Counted from the stretch's first letter, positions 21,518 to 34,939 are shown. The stretch is DNA of 64,000 nt from Ceriagrion tenellum (GCA_963169105.1 OY720636.1:73024123-73088122); one strand, 5' to 3'. Notes: a model not told the origin generated them from the sequence alone. Numbers and translations are program-made.

Positions 21518-23862
21518 TTAACACAAACGACAGAATAATTAGACATAATACACATTACATACGCGTCAGACAGTTCGAAGCGCCCTTCTATCAGCTAAGT
21601 CTTATCCAGGAGCTGACATTGGTTCGGATAACAACCCAGTTGTAGATACTCTCTGAATCTACTCTGGAATTAAACTAAAAAGCCTGAAAAAAAAACAAAG
21701 CAGAAATAATTGGATCTATGTAAGCTGTAAAGAGAACAAACGGTAAGGGTAGCAGCTGATGATATTAATAATATTATTTAAAAATATTAAAAGGCAGAAC
21801 TTGAATATACATAATACAGAAGAGAAATGGGAAAACATAAAACAAGCATTGATAATGAGAAGTTAAGTGAACCAAAAACCTGTGAAGAAAAAACACAAAT
21901 CATGAATGACTAATGAAATATTGTCACCAATGGATTCACGAAGAACATATAAGGCAAAACACCCTCTAAAACATCATAAAATACATAGACAAATTAAGAT
22001 AAAAATCAAAGAAGCCAAAGAAAAGAGGCTACGTACACAATGCGAGGAGATTGAAGATTTGGGAAGCACATGATTCTGTAAGAGGCGGCCGGTATATTTC
22101 TTCTCTTATCCCGGCACACACCCCACCTCACCCCAATAATATCCATAAAATAATTTACGAAATAACAGGAAAGGATAAAAGAATAACAATAAGTCATTTG
22201 TCCGATGCAGACAGTAGACTGATTATAGGCATTAGAGACAAATTGTGACGATGGACTGAATACATTAAGGATTCATTTAAAGATGAAGAGAGACGGGATA
22301 TTACAAGCATATATTAAGGACGACAAATTCCAAAGTTAGATGAGGTTCAATACGCACTTAAAAAAGTAAATTGGTAAAGCAAATGGACCTGATGAAATCC
22401 TTTCGAATTGCTCAAACTTACGGATAACGAAGCCATTACTTATTTACTAAATCTTTCCAACACATTCTACTTCATAGGTCAAATACAGTAGAATGGTTCC
22501 TTTCTAACCTTATAACGATTCCACAGACGCCAAAAGCAAAAGAATTCGATGATTATTGAACAATATACTTGATGAGTCACACCTTTAAATTATTTCTAAA
22601 AATAATTTATTTTAGGATATATAGAAGATTAGATTAGGAATAATCTGACACACAAATGGGTTACAGAAATGGTTTAGGAACTCGAGAGGCTCTGTTTAGT
22701 ATGAACGTTTTAATGAAGTGATTCCTGGACATGAATCAAGATATGCATATCTGCTTCGTTGGATTTGAAAAGGTATTCGACAAAACGCAGCATAAAAAGT
22801 TAATGCAGATTTTAGAAAGAAAAAATATTGATAACAGAGACATAAGTCTGATATCAAACTTTTGCTGGAATCATAACTCAAAACTTAAAGAAGGGGATGA
22901 TTTCCTGAAGAAATCGAAGTCAGACGTAGAGTTCGTCAAGGAGACATACTATCTTCACTTTTGCTTAACCTATACAATGAATCGATCTTTCCAGAAACAC
23001 TACAGCAAATTTTAATGGGGATAATTAACAATGAGAAAATTTTAAAAATGAAAGAAATGCTTATGAAAATTTTTTGCTTGCAGGGAGGATAGAAGATTTA
23101 CAATGCTTGCGGGAATTCATGAACCTCAAATGTAATTAGTATGGACTTTAAATTAATCTAAATAAAACTAAATACATCTTAGAAACAAATTTTCAGGATG
23201 ATAGAGCATATCTAATGGTTATCCAACCATTAGATACCAATACAAGGATTGAAAGAGTTTCATTTTTTACATATCTTGAGGCATGGATTAAACACCTCTG
23301 TGATCATGAAAGAGAAATAAAAAGTGCAGAGACTGCTCGAGCGACTTTAAATATCATGAGGAAATTCATCTGCAATCTTGATTTAACTTTATAATAAAAG
23401 ATATGCATGGTACCCTATTTTGTTTTTCACCATCTTATACGGTTCTGAACTCTGGACACTAAAACAAACTTATATAAATAAAATTAAAGCCTTTGAAATG
23501 TGGTGTTACAGGGGATTGCTAAAAATATCATGGGTGGAGAGAATGATGAATGCGGAAGTACTATACAAACTAAATAAAGAACGTGAAATCTTGAGAACCA
23601 TCAGACTTTAAAAAACTGCAGTACTTTGGTCATATCATGAGAGGCGCGCAAAGTACCGAGTAATAAGAAACATCGTTCCGGGAAAAATAGAAGGGAAGCG
23701 GAGCAGAAGAAAAAGATGAATTTCTTGGATATACAACTTTTAAAAAGTTGCTCAACTGAAGCTCCATTGAACATTTTAGATGAGAGACAAATAAAAAAAT
23801 GGCCATGATGGTTTCCAATTTTCCCTAGGTGTGGCACCAAAAGAAGACGATAACTAGATCAT
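21518..23862 (+). pseudogene. LINE, 3' part: linker, reverse transcriptase and C-terminus
   Basis: Continuation of the LINE begun at 18245. The linker is Lys/Asn-rich (for example KHHKIHRQIKIKIKEAKEKR near 21980). The reverse transcriptase starts with a KANGPDE-like box near 22380, then QDMHICFVGFEKVFDKT (about 22738-22790), where the first catalytic Asp of the usual VDFEKAFD is Gly. The FADD/YADD box expected near 23060 is degraded (AYENFLLAG), so the enzyme would be dead. The C-terminal conserved parts are YGSELWTLKQ and IKAFEMWCYRGLLKISW (about 23435-23550) and GKIEGKRSRRK (about 23685-23715). Many frameshifts and stops are present. The element ends near 23862; no clear A-tail or target duplication was found. 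Confidence 0.8.
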
Positions 23863-24235
23863 GGAATAATGCCTCAATTCGATGTGAAGGCAGCCTTTCG
23901 CGTAGAAGATGGTTTTCATCATAATCTCAAGAGATGAAATATCTCGAAGAACATCGCCGGTTGTAGAGCATCGTTCCGCCTTCACCCAACTCCATAATCA
24001 TCCGGAAGTAATTATAACTTAAGTTAACAGCGATCATTTCAACTTGATAACTTTTAAAGTCCTTCATCTATGTTAGGCAAAGAAGCGATCTAGTCAGGAA
24101 ACTCCCATACTGTCCTCACTGAATGTGTCCCGCGCTTATGAATTTCGTCTGGTTACGGAATAAGCAGTGATGTCTTTCCATCTTGATCAAGAATGCCTGT
24201 CTTTCGAACCATACCTCAATCGTCATAACTAACAC
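23863..24235. other. non-coding DNA after the LINE
   Basis: No gene or repeat recognised. Confidence 0.4.
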
Positions 24236-24330
24236 AGAGTTTGGAATGAAATAACTTCGTACTTTTCAACACGGTTTATTATCCTCAACCGGTTTCATCG
24301 CAATAGCGTCATTTTCAAAAGGTTACTAAA
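24236..24330 (-). repeat. Penelope-type terminal sequence with hammerhead-like fold (minus)
   Basis: On the minus strand the order is TTGAAAATGACGC, TATT, GCGATGAAAC, CGGTTGAGGATAATAAA. A GACGC/GCG(A)T stem followed by GAAAC and a CGGTTG-AT-rich 3' part parallels the arms at 9941-10119 and the hammerhead-bearing repeats known in Penelope-like elements. The CUGANGA box is degraded. This is a different family from the 10-kb palindrome. Confidence 0.5.
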
Positions 24331-25776
24331 CGCCAAGGCTATCAGTATCAAACATTTATACCCTGAGCCAGAGGAGGGTGGGGAATTAGGAAAAGAGGTT
24401 GGGGAGGGAAGTAAGGTGAATATGTGCAAGCTTACTGGGAGGAAGCAAGGTCAGTGTTTGGAAAACATAATTCGGTAGAACAAGGAGGGGGAACTCTCAC
24501 AGACAAAATAGGTGAGTTCATAGGAACAACTTCGTTTACCATCTTCTCCTTGTACAACCTGTGACATGCCCTTATTTCAAAGTTTTCCAAAAAAATTTGC
24601 ACTGATAGTGATGTTGAAAGTACAGCAACTGGCGCACAAGTGTAGCTCGAGCAATACATTATCAGAGGATAACTAAGACAGAGATTCACTTCAGACATAG
24701 AGTCAATACGATTATATATATTCACAGGTATATCATGTAGGAAAAATTTCGATAAAATTGAATTGAAGCATGTATTTGGTATATCATACTAAGCTAGCGA
24801 TTAGAAGCGACATTACGGCATCTATCACTTGACGGTGTTACAAAGGGAAGGGATACGCTCCCCGATCGGAGAAACTGAACCAGCTCTTCCAAGGTTCCTC
24901 CGCCGAGACAGACCTCCGAAGTTGTTTCTTTTTACAACTTAAGCTATAAACAAAAAACTTCCTCTATATCTTTACAGCTTAGGGGGGGGGTGTAAGTATT
25001 TAAAAGTCGAACGTCGACTTTTTACTCTGAAAGTCGACTTTTAATTTTCAAAGTCGATTAAAAGTAGAAGTCACCGACTTTCGACGTCTGCTAATTCGAT
25101 TTTCCGAATAGTATATCGACCGTTCTGCACCAATTGAATTTGTTATAGAATATTCTTTAGAGCCAGAAAATACAATTTATTATTTTCTATAAGCATAAAC
25201 ATGGAAAGGAGTAGGGAAAGTGGCGCCTTTTTCAAACTTCTAGAAGTTCGAATTTCTCATGGAGTCATACGATTATTTCAGATAAAGGGTGGAATAATTT
25301 AAAATAAGGCTGGTTGATATTATCAGCTTTGTCGATCATAGACTTGGTGCCTTCATTAGAAAATGAATAAAAAAGAGAAGCATTCCTCATGCCCCTTCTA
25401 TTTAAGTTCCATGTCGTGTACCAGTACATAGTAGATAAATTTTGAATAATAGAAACCTCAGCACTCTTCACAAGTCTAAACCATATTATTTAAATATCTA
25501 TGAGCCCTTACCTCCCCTTCAAACAGTTGCGCTTAGCTTCGCCTAGCAATTTTGGTCTCAAATTAAGCATATAGGCGCCAACTTGGTGCAGCGGCTGACC
25601 GGGTGTATATCGCGAATGAAAGATAGTAGCCAATGAACTGATCGTGAGAATCGTCCAGATGAGTCTATTTTCATTGCACATAGAGCCAAAGGTTCTGAGT
25701 AAAGGACAAGCCAAGTAGAACGAGGTGGACAAAGGCATATTGCTAACTTTTTTCAATACCAACAGCTATCGGGCGA
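24331..25776. other. non-coding DNA with a GTCGACTTT-rich cluster
   Basis: A purine-rich patch lies at about 24366-24425. Between about 25005 and 25100 GTCGAC/AAGTCGACTTT-like units recur in both orientations (at least four), and a related cluster is at 27213-27262. Together they bracket the two BED-finger fragments and may be subterminal repeats of the same hAT family. Confidence 0.5.
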
Positions 25777-26040
25777 ATGTTCGCTTTTCACTATTTCAGG
25801 TTCAGCGCGAGAAGGTATGCCGGTGGCAAGTGTAGGCTTGTTTTTGTGTTTCGACGTCGGTACATGGTTTTCTGTCCCATCGTGTGCTATCTGACATTGA
25901 AAACGGTACACAAGGGAGATATGAGGGAATATTTTATAAAACTGAAGGACGGCAAAATAAAGTTCACGGTTTGTAATTGAGAAGTTAGTACTACGGGAGC
26001 ACTACAACTCACATCGCCCACTCGAGGATCTGTGCTTGAA
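25777..26040 (+). pseudogene. hAT BED-type zinc-finger fragment, copy 1
   Basis: The frame reads MREYFIKLKDGKIKFTVCN followed by a stop and then STTGALQLTS. This is the BED-finger pattern of hAT transposase N-termini (YFxKL-x-KCxVCN-x-FSTxGxxxLxxHL), except that the first zinc-binding Cys is Phe and the distal His pair is lost. The last 175 bp recur at 27029-27207. BED fingers bind the transposon ends; this copy cannot function. Confidence 0.55.
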
Positions 26041-27028
26041 ACTTACAACTCCGACAAGGGTAACAAGAGAACTCGGGTGAGCAGCGACGGCTCCGTTGAC
26101 CAGCAGACCTAGCGGAAGGAAATTATCCGGTCCCACGAGCGCTTCTAGTTTCTCTCATAATTATCAATAGTTTCGTTTCAGCCATCTACGGGGCTAGAAA
26201 AACGGAACTATCACTACTTTCTCAAGTTCTCTCTTTTTTCTCTTTCACCAACCCTTCATCTTTAGGCTTGCTCGTGCTCATTCTTCCCTCGAGAATACTC
26301 TGCTTTTTTACCATTATCTCATCAAAAAGTCCTTCATCCCCGCAGTTATCCTTCTGAATATTTCTGTTTCCTACGTCTTCCGCCCTTACTCCACACTTTT
26401 ATAGATCACGGTGGACTTATTCATAGGACTTAAACCCACCTGTTCACTTGGAAGGTATGAGCAATCAACGACCCCCGTGCTGAAGTGTGTACGGGCGCGT
26501 TGTATGCGCTCGCAAAACGGAACCCGTCCAGTAGTGGAAGAGGATCAAATCAGAATTCCCCTATCCCCACATGGTGCCATGAAGTACCTTCCAATCTTGG
26601 CAGTATGGTTGCCATGTGAAAGACTTTTTTTAAAGTGGGAAATATATTTAAGAAAGAAAGGACTCGCCTGAGGCGGAGAAATAACGTACATGCGGCTATT
26701 ACGTGGCTCTATTCCCTTATATTGTGGGAAAAGTAGGTAATGTTATAATTGAACATATGATTTTTTTTTAATTTTTAACATCTTTCTTCTTTACCACAAT
26801 TTTTTCCGCTGTTTCATTTTAAACAGGATTGAGTTTGAGCTGCTTGTATCGAGTCTAGTCCCTATGTTGTTTTTTCTAGAGTACAATTATAGCTTCACGA
26901 ACAACTTTGGTGCTGTTTTGTTCAGCCTTCACTAGTTTGGTCACCTTACAATTGCAACATGAAAACTTTAATAAAACAGCATAAAATAACATAGTTTCTG
27001 TTTCCTTTCGCTATACAGTAGTGTGTTC
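26041..27028. other. spacer between BED-finger copies
   Basis: No transposase core was recognised. The frame 26411-26671 has no known domain. Confidence 0.4.
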
Positions 27029-27210
27029 ACTTATTTTTAACACCATCGTGTAGTATCTGACATTTAAAATGGTACACAAGAGAGCTATGACGGAATACTT
27101 TAGAAAACTGAAGGAAGGCCAAGTGAAGTTCACGGTTTGTAACCGAATATTTAGTACTACGGGAGCTCTACAACTCACATCGCTCACTCAAGGATTGATC
27201 TCCGAAGTTA
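27029..27210 (+). pseudogene. hAT BED-type zinc-finger fragment, copy 2
   Basis: Starting at ATG 27070, the frame reads MVHKRAMTEYFRKLKEGQ and then VKFTVCNRIFSTTGALQLTS, with no stop inside the finger. Compared with copy 1 it keeps the frame through the second half but again has Phe in place of the first Cys. The shared substitution suggests that the two copies are duplicates of an already damaged ancestor or of a diverged family. A GTCGAC-rich tract follows at 27213-27262. Confidence 0.55.
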
Positions 27211-28970
27211 AAAAAAGTCGACGATAGCAGACTTTTGTCCCAAGTCGAAAGTCGACTTCAACGGAACGATTCCAATCATAGGGAGGAGTGAGAGGTGCAC
27301 GCATGGGAAGCAGCCGCCTATGTATTTCCAGTCTGCGACCCTCGAAGTGGCTGCCCCCGGATCATCCAGGGTGGTGTCGCAGAATAACCCAAACCATAAT
27401 ACGAGCCGAGAGATAAGTAAGAAACTGTCCGCCTTAGCTCATCAGAGAATCATTTAGCGTCGACAGTCACGCGACGTGAACGCGAAAAAAAGTATCCGGT
27501 GTCGGCAAGTGTGGGGGAAGAAAAACTAGCTACGCAGGAGACGAAAAAGTCAGCTGAATCGGAGACTCAGCTTGGCGGGCTCTGCCATCTCGGCAGAGCG
27601 CCCATGAAGAGGCGCGATATGGTTCACGCTTACACGATTGCTTCAATTGCATCCAAAATATTCTCATGGGAAAGGTTTCAATTCAAAGAGGAAGGATAAC
27701 CCTGAATAAAGACTTGTTTAATCCATGTAGTCCATCTCACGCCCAAGTACTGCACCGGCGAAAATGGTCGACTTCGGCTTGATGTGCGTAAATATCTACT
27801 CAATATGGTAAGTACCAAGTATACTTGCATCTGCCAGCAATCAATCGTAGCAATGTAAAATCTGACGGTCTGCAATATAATATTTTAGTGAGGTAGCATG
27901 TCCCTTTAAGATTTCTCGCATGATGTGATTTCCGTTGACATGATTAATCGTTAAAAAAATTGTTGGCACAAAACAAATATCCAGCGACATTAAAAAGGTA
28001 ATCACCCATGTCTCTGGACGTATTTCTGCTCCAAGTGAATACCACTGGATGGGTCGGATATCAAAGCAATGAAAACATTTAGAGATTTCAACGCAAAATA
28101 AACATTATTTTTAGTGTGTATAGTATAGTTTAAGGCTAGTGTTTTTCATAGGCATTTTGCGCATTTAAGGCAAGAGGATTTATGGTTATCTTTAATCGGT
28201 AACATCTAAGTTTTCATACGTATAACACAAGTTGTAGACACAAAACCAATAAAAATTGTAAAATCAATTCCCACAAGTTACTTATTTCCCATTTACCCTA
28301 CAAGTGTAGGAAAATGACAGAGAAATTTGCTACAAAATACGCAATAGGATGATTTATGGCAGTTGGTGCTCCTCATTGGTCACGACGTGAATTAAAATAA
28401 GAATAGAGCTTTCAATAAGAAAATATGCAAAAGAAACAGAAGTAACAATCAGTAGCGTTCGTTGGTTACCATATGAATCATTTTGGTTGCCGTTATAAGG
28501 TTTTCCTCTGTCAATGCTAGTCTAATTGATGGTCATTATAAGCAAATTGGAAAATGAAAACATGTTGCATCATTGTGATTTATTTATGAAGAAACTCAAC
28601 GCTAACTAAACGTGCAAATGCAAGATTTTCAACAGATAATATCATTGCTTTCATAGAAGCCAAAAAATCATATCCTAAAAAGCAATGGATGGGATTCTGC
28701 CAATCCCAAAGAAGCGCTGAGCTGTGGTAAGATTCGAAAAACTATTTAAACCTCTCGTCGCCAAGCGTACTCTTAACAAGGACATCTCACAAAGGAGAAA
28801 AAGGTAATGGAAAATGGTAATATATTGAGCGGGATGTTAAATTCGATGGCATCTAGCTTTACTTTGTGGAAATTCATCACGAGAAATAAAATGGACTCAA
28901 TAACTTTTCCACACAGTTTTATCTTCAAACGACTGGTTACATTCATTTCACTTTAATCATGGTAAAAGCG
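27211..28970. other. mostly non-coding DNA
   Basis: The frame at 27499-27699 has no recognised domain. The final part (about 28690-28970) may include the diverged N-terminal region of the Penelope-like element that follows, but I see no defining motif. Confidence 0.4.
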
Positions 28971-30522
28971 GACACAGGCAACGTTAGGGTTGAGATGAAC
29001 AAGGCCGAATACTCGGAAAAGAGCAACGAGTTCACAGAAAACAATCAATAGTTAAACTCCCTAATGACCCAAAGAACAAGTTTCAGAAATTATTGCAAAA
29101 AAGCATTTACTTCCATTCCAAGCATTAATGAACCCAGTGAATTGTATACTGTGACGGTGAAGACGCAAGCTCCCCGATTCTTCGGTACCTCAAAGATTCA
29201 TAAAGCAAGTGTGCCAATGTGACACGTGGTCTCCAATGTCGCTGCACCAACTAGAAAATTAGCTTCCCGCCTAAATGCTTCAGAGATTTCACAGGTTTCG
29301 GGCCAAGATATGGAGTTAAGAATTCAACAGAATTGCATCGTGAACTTGCCCAGAAAGAGCTTTCGTCGCCCAAACATATCCTCGTGTCCTTCGACATGAA
29401 AGACTTGTGCACCAATATTCCCGTTTTCGAAGCTGTTAAAGTGGCTAAAAAAATAATACAGAGCGCCGGGGCAGAACCACCCTTCTAAGACAAATTTGTT
29501 GCTCTACTGACAGTGTGTGTTGAACAAAACTACTTTAAATTTAACGGTCAATTACTCCAACAAAAAGACGGTTTAGCAAAATGTACACCGCAATCACCAC
29601 TCTTGGCGGACCGGTATGTGAATAAATGTGAGGATAAGTCATTCAGTGAGAGTTCTGGGAATGTCAGTTTTATATTTGACGAAATCGAAATGTTGACGAC
29701 GCGTTCGCCATACGGACAGGTATAGTGAGACAAATGGACTTTTAAACGAGTTGTTTTGAACAAGTTAAACACACAATGAGAAAAATAAAATTCACCTGCG
29801 AAAAGAAACCTACCTCAGAATTAACCTTATAACGTCATAATTTCAACCACTCGAGAAGGCGACGAATTTGCAACTCATATAAAAGGAATAACCACGAAAT
29901 GTAATCCCTTCCACTCCCGTCACCATCCCTCTCAAAATACGTCCGTATACATGTTGAATAGATTGATTAAAATCCTCTATCCGCAAGCAACTTCGCCAAA
30001 GAACTCGGAACAATCAAAACTATTGCAATAACTAAATAACAAAAAATAGTTATAAAGAAAGAGTTATACAGAAAATGCTTAATAGGCAACGCTTCCTGAG
30101 AGCACAAGAGCTCATTTACAAATCACTCAAAGACAAAGAAGAAAAGAGATCCTGGTGCAATTGGAATTATTACGGACATTTTTCCCAAAAATAATTCAAA
30201 ATTGCTTACTACGATGAGTGTAACTCAAGGACAATATTAAATATAATCAAGGACAAAATAGATAATAAGGAAAAAAGTAATTTACATAAAATTACATGGG
30301 GTAATTGTGAGACTATGTACGTGGGAAAGACTGGACGATCACGCAACCTGAAAGCTGAAGAGAACAAGAGGCATTTGAGGAATGGGCAAAATAACAAGTG
30401 CTATTCCGCAGAACACCTATGAGAATGTGACCACAATGGTGACATTTTTCAAGAAATTCTTCAAATGGATAAAAAAGAACGAGACAATTACTTATCATCC
30501 ACTGCATTCCTTTTCAGATGAG
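28971..30522 (+). pseudogene. Penelope-like element: RT and GIY-YIG endonuclease relic
   Basis: Single-frame type retroelement polyprotein, broken by frameshifts. Ordered motifs: VEMNKAEYSEK near 28990; PRFFGTSKIHKASVPM (about 29175-29220), the Pro-Lys-Ile-His box typical of Penelope RT; SFDMKD-like sequence near 29390; LLTVCVEQNYFKFNGQLLQQ and DGLAKCTPQSPLLAD (about 29500-29610); VDDAFA with the two catalytic Asp codons at 29695-29700 intact; and KIKFTCEKK near 29785. The C-terminal TMYVGKTGR (about 30311-30340) is the YIG half of a GIY-YIG nuclease, followed by AEHL and a stop at about 30520. Domain order RT then GIY-YIG is diagnostic of PLEs. N-terminus and terminal repeats were not delimited. 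Confidence 0.8.
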
Positions 30523-33500
30523 GTGACCCCAGGCGGAGTATGCTACTGCTAGAAATAAGTGACTTTAAGTCTTCCGAAGGGCCTGAAATCCTAAAATAAA
30601 GACCGTTTTTGACGAAAGAGCCAACTAAGGGCTTGGTAACCCCTGGGTAACAATTATAAATGCAGCCCTGAATTTACTACCCAAATAACGAACTTATGAC
30701 CTCCTAGAAATTCGAATCATTTGGCAGTATGCACAGTTTGGCAGTATAGACACCTTCCAAGTTAGCCACACGTGCGGGTGGCTGAGGGCTAAAATAAACC
30801 TTGGAAAAACGAGATAAGAGGAACTGCGAGGGAAAATGGTTGTTTTCCGAGACATTTTCATCTTTTCGCGAATATTTTATGCGATCCTTGGCGATACAGT
30901 GATATACTAAGCAAGTTATTCTTTTCTCCTCCGAAGTCCTCCAGAATCCGCGTGGTGGATTTTCAACTATATATTCACCGGAACCACAGTGTACCACAAA
31001 TGTCAAAAATGCGGAAAACATTGGACCAAGTCGAAGAAGTTACATTCCTAGAAGTGAGTGTCCTGTAGTCCTGTGAGTGAAGTTTACCACTCTGTTAACG
31101 GTGCCGCATGAGCACAATGTGCGATAATACTCCAACATGCTTGCTGAACAATCAGTATCGCAATCGGTAAAGCGGTCATTAGCAGTAAACACTTTGAAGA
31201 CTTTAATAAAAATAATTCAATTAACCACTAAATTTCAACGCACGATAACATGAAAAACCTGTCAGTGGAAATCGTCTCAATATTCCTTCCACACAAAGAT
31301 ATAAATACTACTTATCTATTTCCATAAATACTCCTATTTAATTATCCTATAGCCTAAGGTCTTTCACACAGTGGCTGTAGTTGTGTTACGAGGCCTTGTG
31401 AAAATACCAGAGTTACTTAGTTTATCCATTTCACATTTTTTACTTTAGTAAAATATCTAAATAATTGTATCTTTTCATAATCACCTTCGTTTGCAAACCT
31501 TTGCTATGCACGAGCTACAAAGCAAAAAGATTTATTAAACGTTTTATAGTGCATATGGTGTTTCACAAACACTATTTTTGGAACTGAAAGTGACATAATA
31601 ACACAATTTGACTTTAAAAGCATACGGGGTTATAAGTTTAAATGCAATAAAATAAGACGAAATTAAAAATTTTAATAATGTTTTCAAAAATAATTATTAC
31701 AATACTTGTAATATTTTTTTGCTTGGCTTTAGATAAACTTTTAGATTCAGTTCATTAAATAGCAATTAAAGAAATGCAAATACGTACAAGTAATATTATT
31801 TAACAAAGTGGATCTAAAACTTGAAATGGAAGGTGTTTAAAAAGTAGAATGAGGGTGGAATAAAAGGATTACCGATCATAGCTCATCTGAAAAAGGTTTC
31901 AACAAGAAAAACTTTTAACGCATGTGCTTTATCGGGTTCATTAGAGAGCATTTATATTAATTATTCACCTAAATTCCACACCGTTATTAGTTCTCAGAGT
32001 TATTAGGATGAAATAATCACACGAAATTTTTACACACTACCACGTTGCTTTTATAACAAAACAGCATATATCTAAATGCTACGAATAAGGGACTGGTTAT
32101 TTAACTAAGGTATAAAAGATATGTCTCGAAAATTATCCTCTAAGAGAACATTTAAAATACAATTCAAGTTAATAAGTACAAAGTCAGCTTTCCGTAAAGA
32201 TCTTTACTAATTCAGCCAGTATTTTTTTCCAGGAATATTCTGTGAGAGACATGTCCATTGACAGCGCTAGCGTAGTGTCAATTGCGGGATGAAAATAAAC
32301 GTTTACTTTGCTTATCTTCGGATATAAAAAGGATTCTAAGGCGGCAGGGTAAAGTTCAGAATCCCCTTAATCAATCCTCACTTTTATGCAAAGGATGCAA
32401 ACTCTTTGCCTCGAAGGATCCTCGAAAACTGCCTCTAAACTAGATCTCTTTTCATTCAAAAATAGTTTCACAGAAACAAAAGCTTAGGCTTTTTATTCCT
32501 CCTCAGCAATTTCGGCTTCATCTTTTAACGCAGATATTTATCTACCGTGTAGTAATACAACGTAGGCTCATCAGTAAACAAAGAAAAAATAATTCAACCT
32601 TATCTTTTCCTTTCGCATACCGCATAATCTACAGCAGACATAATAGTGAAACTTAAAAAGCTAGACTTCAAAATTTAATAATGCAAGTATACATATTCAT
32701 TTGATATTCTTTGGAACAACGCCGAAGATACATTACAATAATGATTACTATTAACGACCAATTTATTCGTCCACTCATGGGTCAGTAAAAACTGGAAATT
32801 GGCATGATTAGTTTAAAATTATGATATTAGAACTAAATATCACTTCCTTTAACTTGACATGATATGCTTGTTATATTACAATACCACAAGTATATAAGTT
32901 TTGACAGTTCGTTTCGATATATTGAATTTAAATTCATGCTCAAATTGAACCGATTAAAGGAATTCACAAGAGAATATTTCCTACATCACCAGCAACAATA
33001 CTAAGTCAACCTTTTAGACTCACGTGGTATTGAGGAATGTCGGAGAAAAAAAACATAAAAATCTGACGTCATAACACCTAGTCAAATACACCCACGCAAC
33101 GAAACGATGACTAAGGGATGGGGAAGAAAAAGAACAAAATTAAGAGATACTCCATTCACTGAGTCGAGATGACAAGTTCTGCGAACTTTCCACTCACAAA
33201 AATGTGTGGGTCGTACCACTGAATAGCCAGCCAAGTGGATTTGAATCTTTTTGTGGGCAGCTAAGGGCCGAACTCACTCGCTCACCGTGTCATATTGTTT
33301 GGAGAGATTAGCTGCTTTAGCTTATCCCCGAGGCACCGAAGATACTAGAGAAGTAGAAGGACGACGAAGACACAATGTTTCCAAGCGATGACACTATTCA
33401 GTCAAAGTAAAATGTCACGTGCACATAGCACCGATGAAATTGACTTATCGTCGAATTTGTTCGTTCGCTGAAATACCCATTAGACACCGCAAGAAAATAT

Positions 33501-34939
33501 GACTTCATTATACCTAAACCTTTTTAAGAGACTTTTGTGGGGGATATTCTTACACTATTAAACATTTACCACGATGAGGCAGAGAAATGATATATGAGAC
33601 ATAATGATGGAGAGCCGAGAAAAAGTTTATTCAGAGAGGTAACCATTGCGTGGATACACAGCGAGACGACAAGAATTTGTATTGTGTAGCGTTAGTGTAC
33701 GGTCACATTGTTACCGAGATCTCGTTTTTGACGCTCTCGTCCTTACTTTAATCATTAAAACTTCTTTGATGTGATACAAAGTTTGTTCAAAAAGAGGCCA
33801 GACTTTGGTCATACAAAATTATTACCATATTAAAAATATTATTCATGTTTTCCCCCTTCAAAATACTTTCTGAGATGTACGGAGGAAAAGAGAACTACGT
33901 CACCTACTTTCCAATCAATATCGGCAACGGCTTTCTTGTAATTGACGCAAACACGGAGACTTTCCTTCATTCAATTTTCATGGTGTTTGATTGTGCGTCG
34001 ATATAATTAAGTTTAAAATATTAATGCACACTTCCAACAGTTGTATTAGTCGTAAAAAAATTGAATGTCGCAAATGAACAACGTCAAATACTTACGCAAT
34101 GTAAATACCGAGTGCTGCCAAAAGAAAATGAAAAATCAAACACTCCTTTTTTATTACTAAATACACAATACATGAGTGAACATAACACATAACATAAGTG
34201 CTGACGGTAACTAGAAATTACTGCGAGATATACCCCCCTTTTGCAGTTTTCATGCACTGTCATCACTTTCAAATTACCTAATCATCTGACTTTGGAACAC
34301 GGTAGTCCTACCATTGTTCATAAGTTATTTAACCAACTGCAAGGAATTTAGCTGGTAGATACTACCCATACTAAATGCATAAAATATGTGCATTGCATAA
34401 TCCTAGAGATCGATTAAGAACTTTTTCGGTTAACAATATCCTAAAATTAGAGGTTCTCCAGAGCTAGGCGAATGAGAAAGATATTCGCTTGGTGCCTAAA
34501 ATTATTTCTCATGACGTTTACTGACATCCATAAGCCACCTGAAAAAATTTTCCAAGGCAATGAGGTGATGAAAAAAGAAAAAGCATTGACGCACCCGAAA
34601 TTATACGATAACAATACTGTGATAATAATTTGACGCATTTATTCACAAATGCTGCCAGCAGTCCACAACAAATTACCTAACCTAGGAGACGGTTTATTGC
34701 TCTATATACTCTGACAAGAGTTTTGGTAGCTTTCATCTATCGGAGATCCAACAAGTCCTTAAACTGGTGCCGCTCTCAAAGCACAAAATCAGACGAAGTA
34801 CGTAAATGACTATTCCGTAAACCAGGCGGATCATTCTATTACGCAGTCATGATGAGGCGTCTGGAATGTGAAAGGGTTGGCGTCTCCTCCCTAAATAGAT
34901 GAGAGAGACGCACGAGAAATTCAAAGCCATCAAAATGAA
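30523..34939. other. gene-free AT-rich DNA
   Basis: About 4.4 kb with only short frames lacking recognisable domains (for example 30704-31021, 34084-34272 and 34447-34638, all minus). CpG is frequent at about 30.7-31.7 kb, in contrast to 42.7-47.4 kb. No tRNA-like box or structured repeat stood out. Confidence 0.5.
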
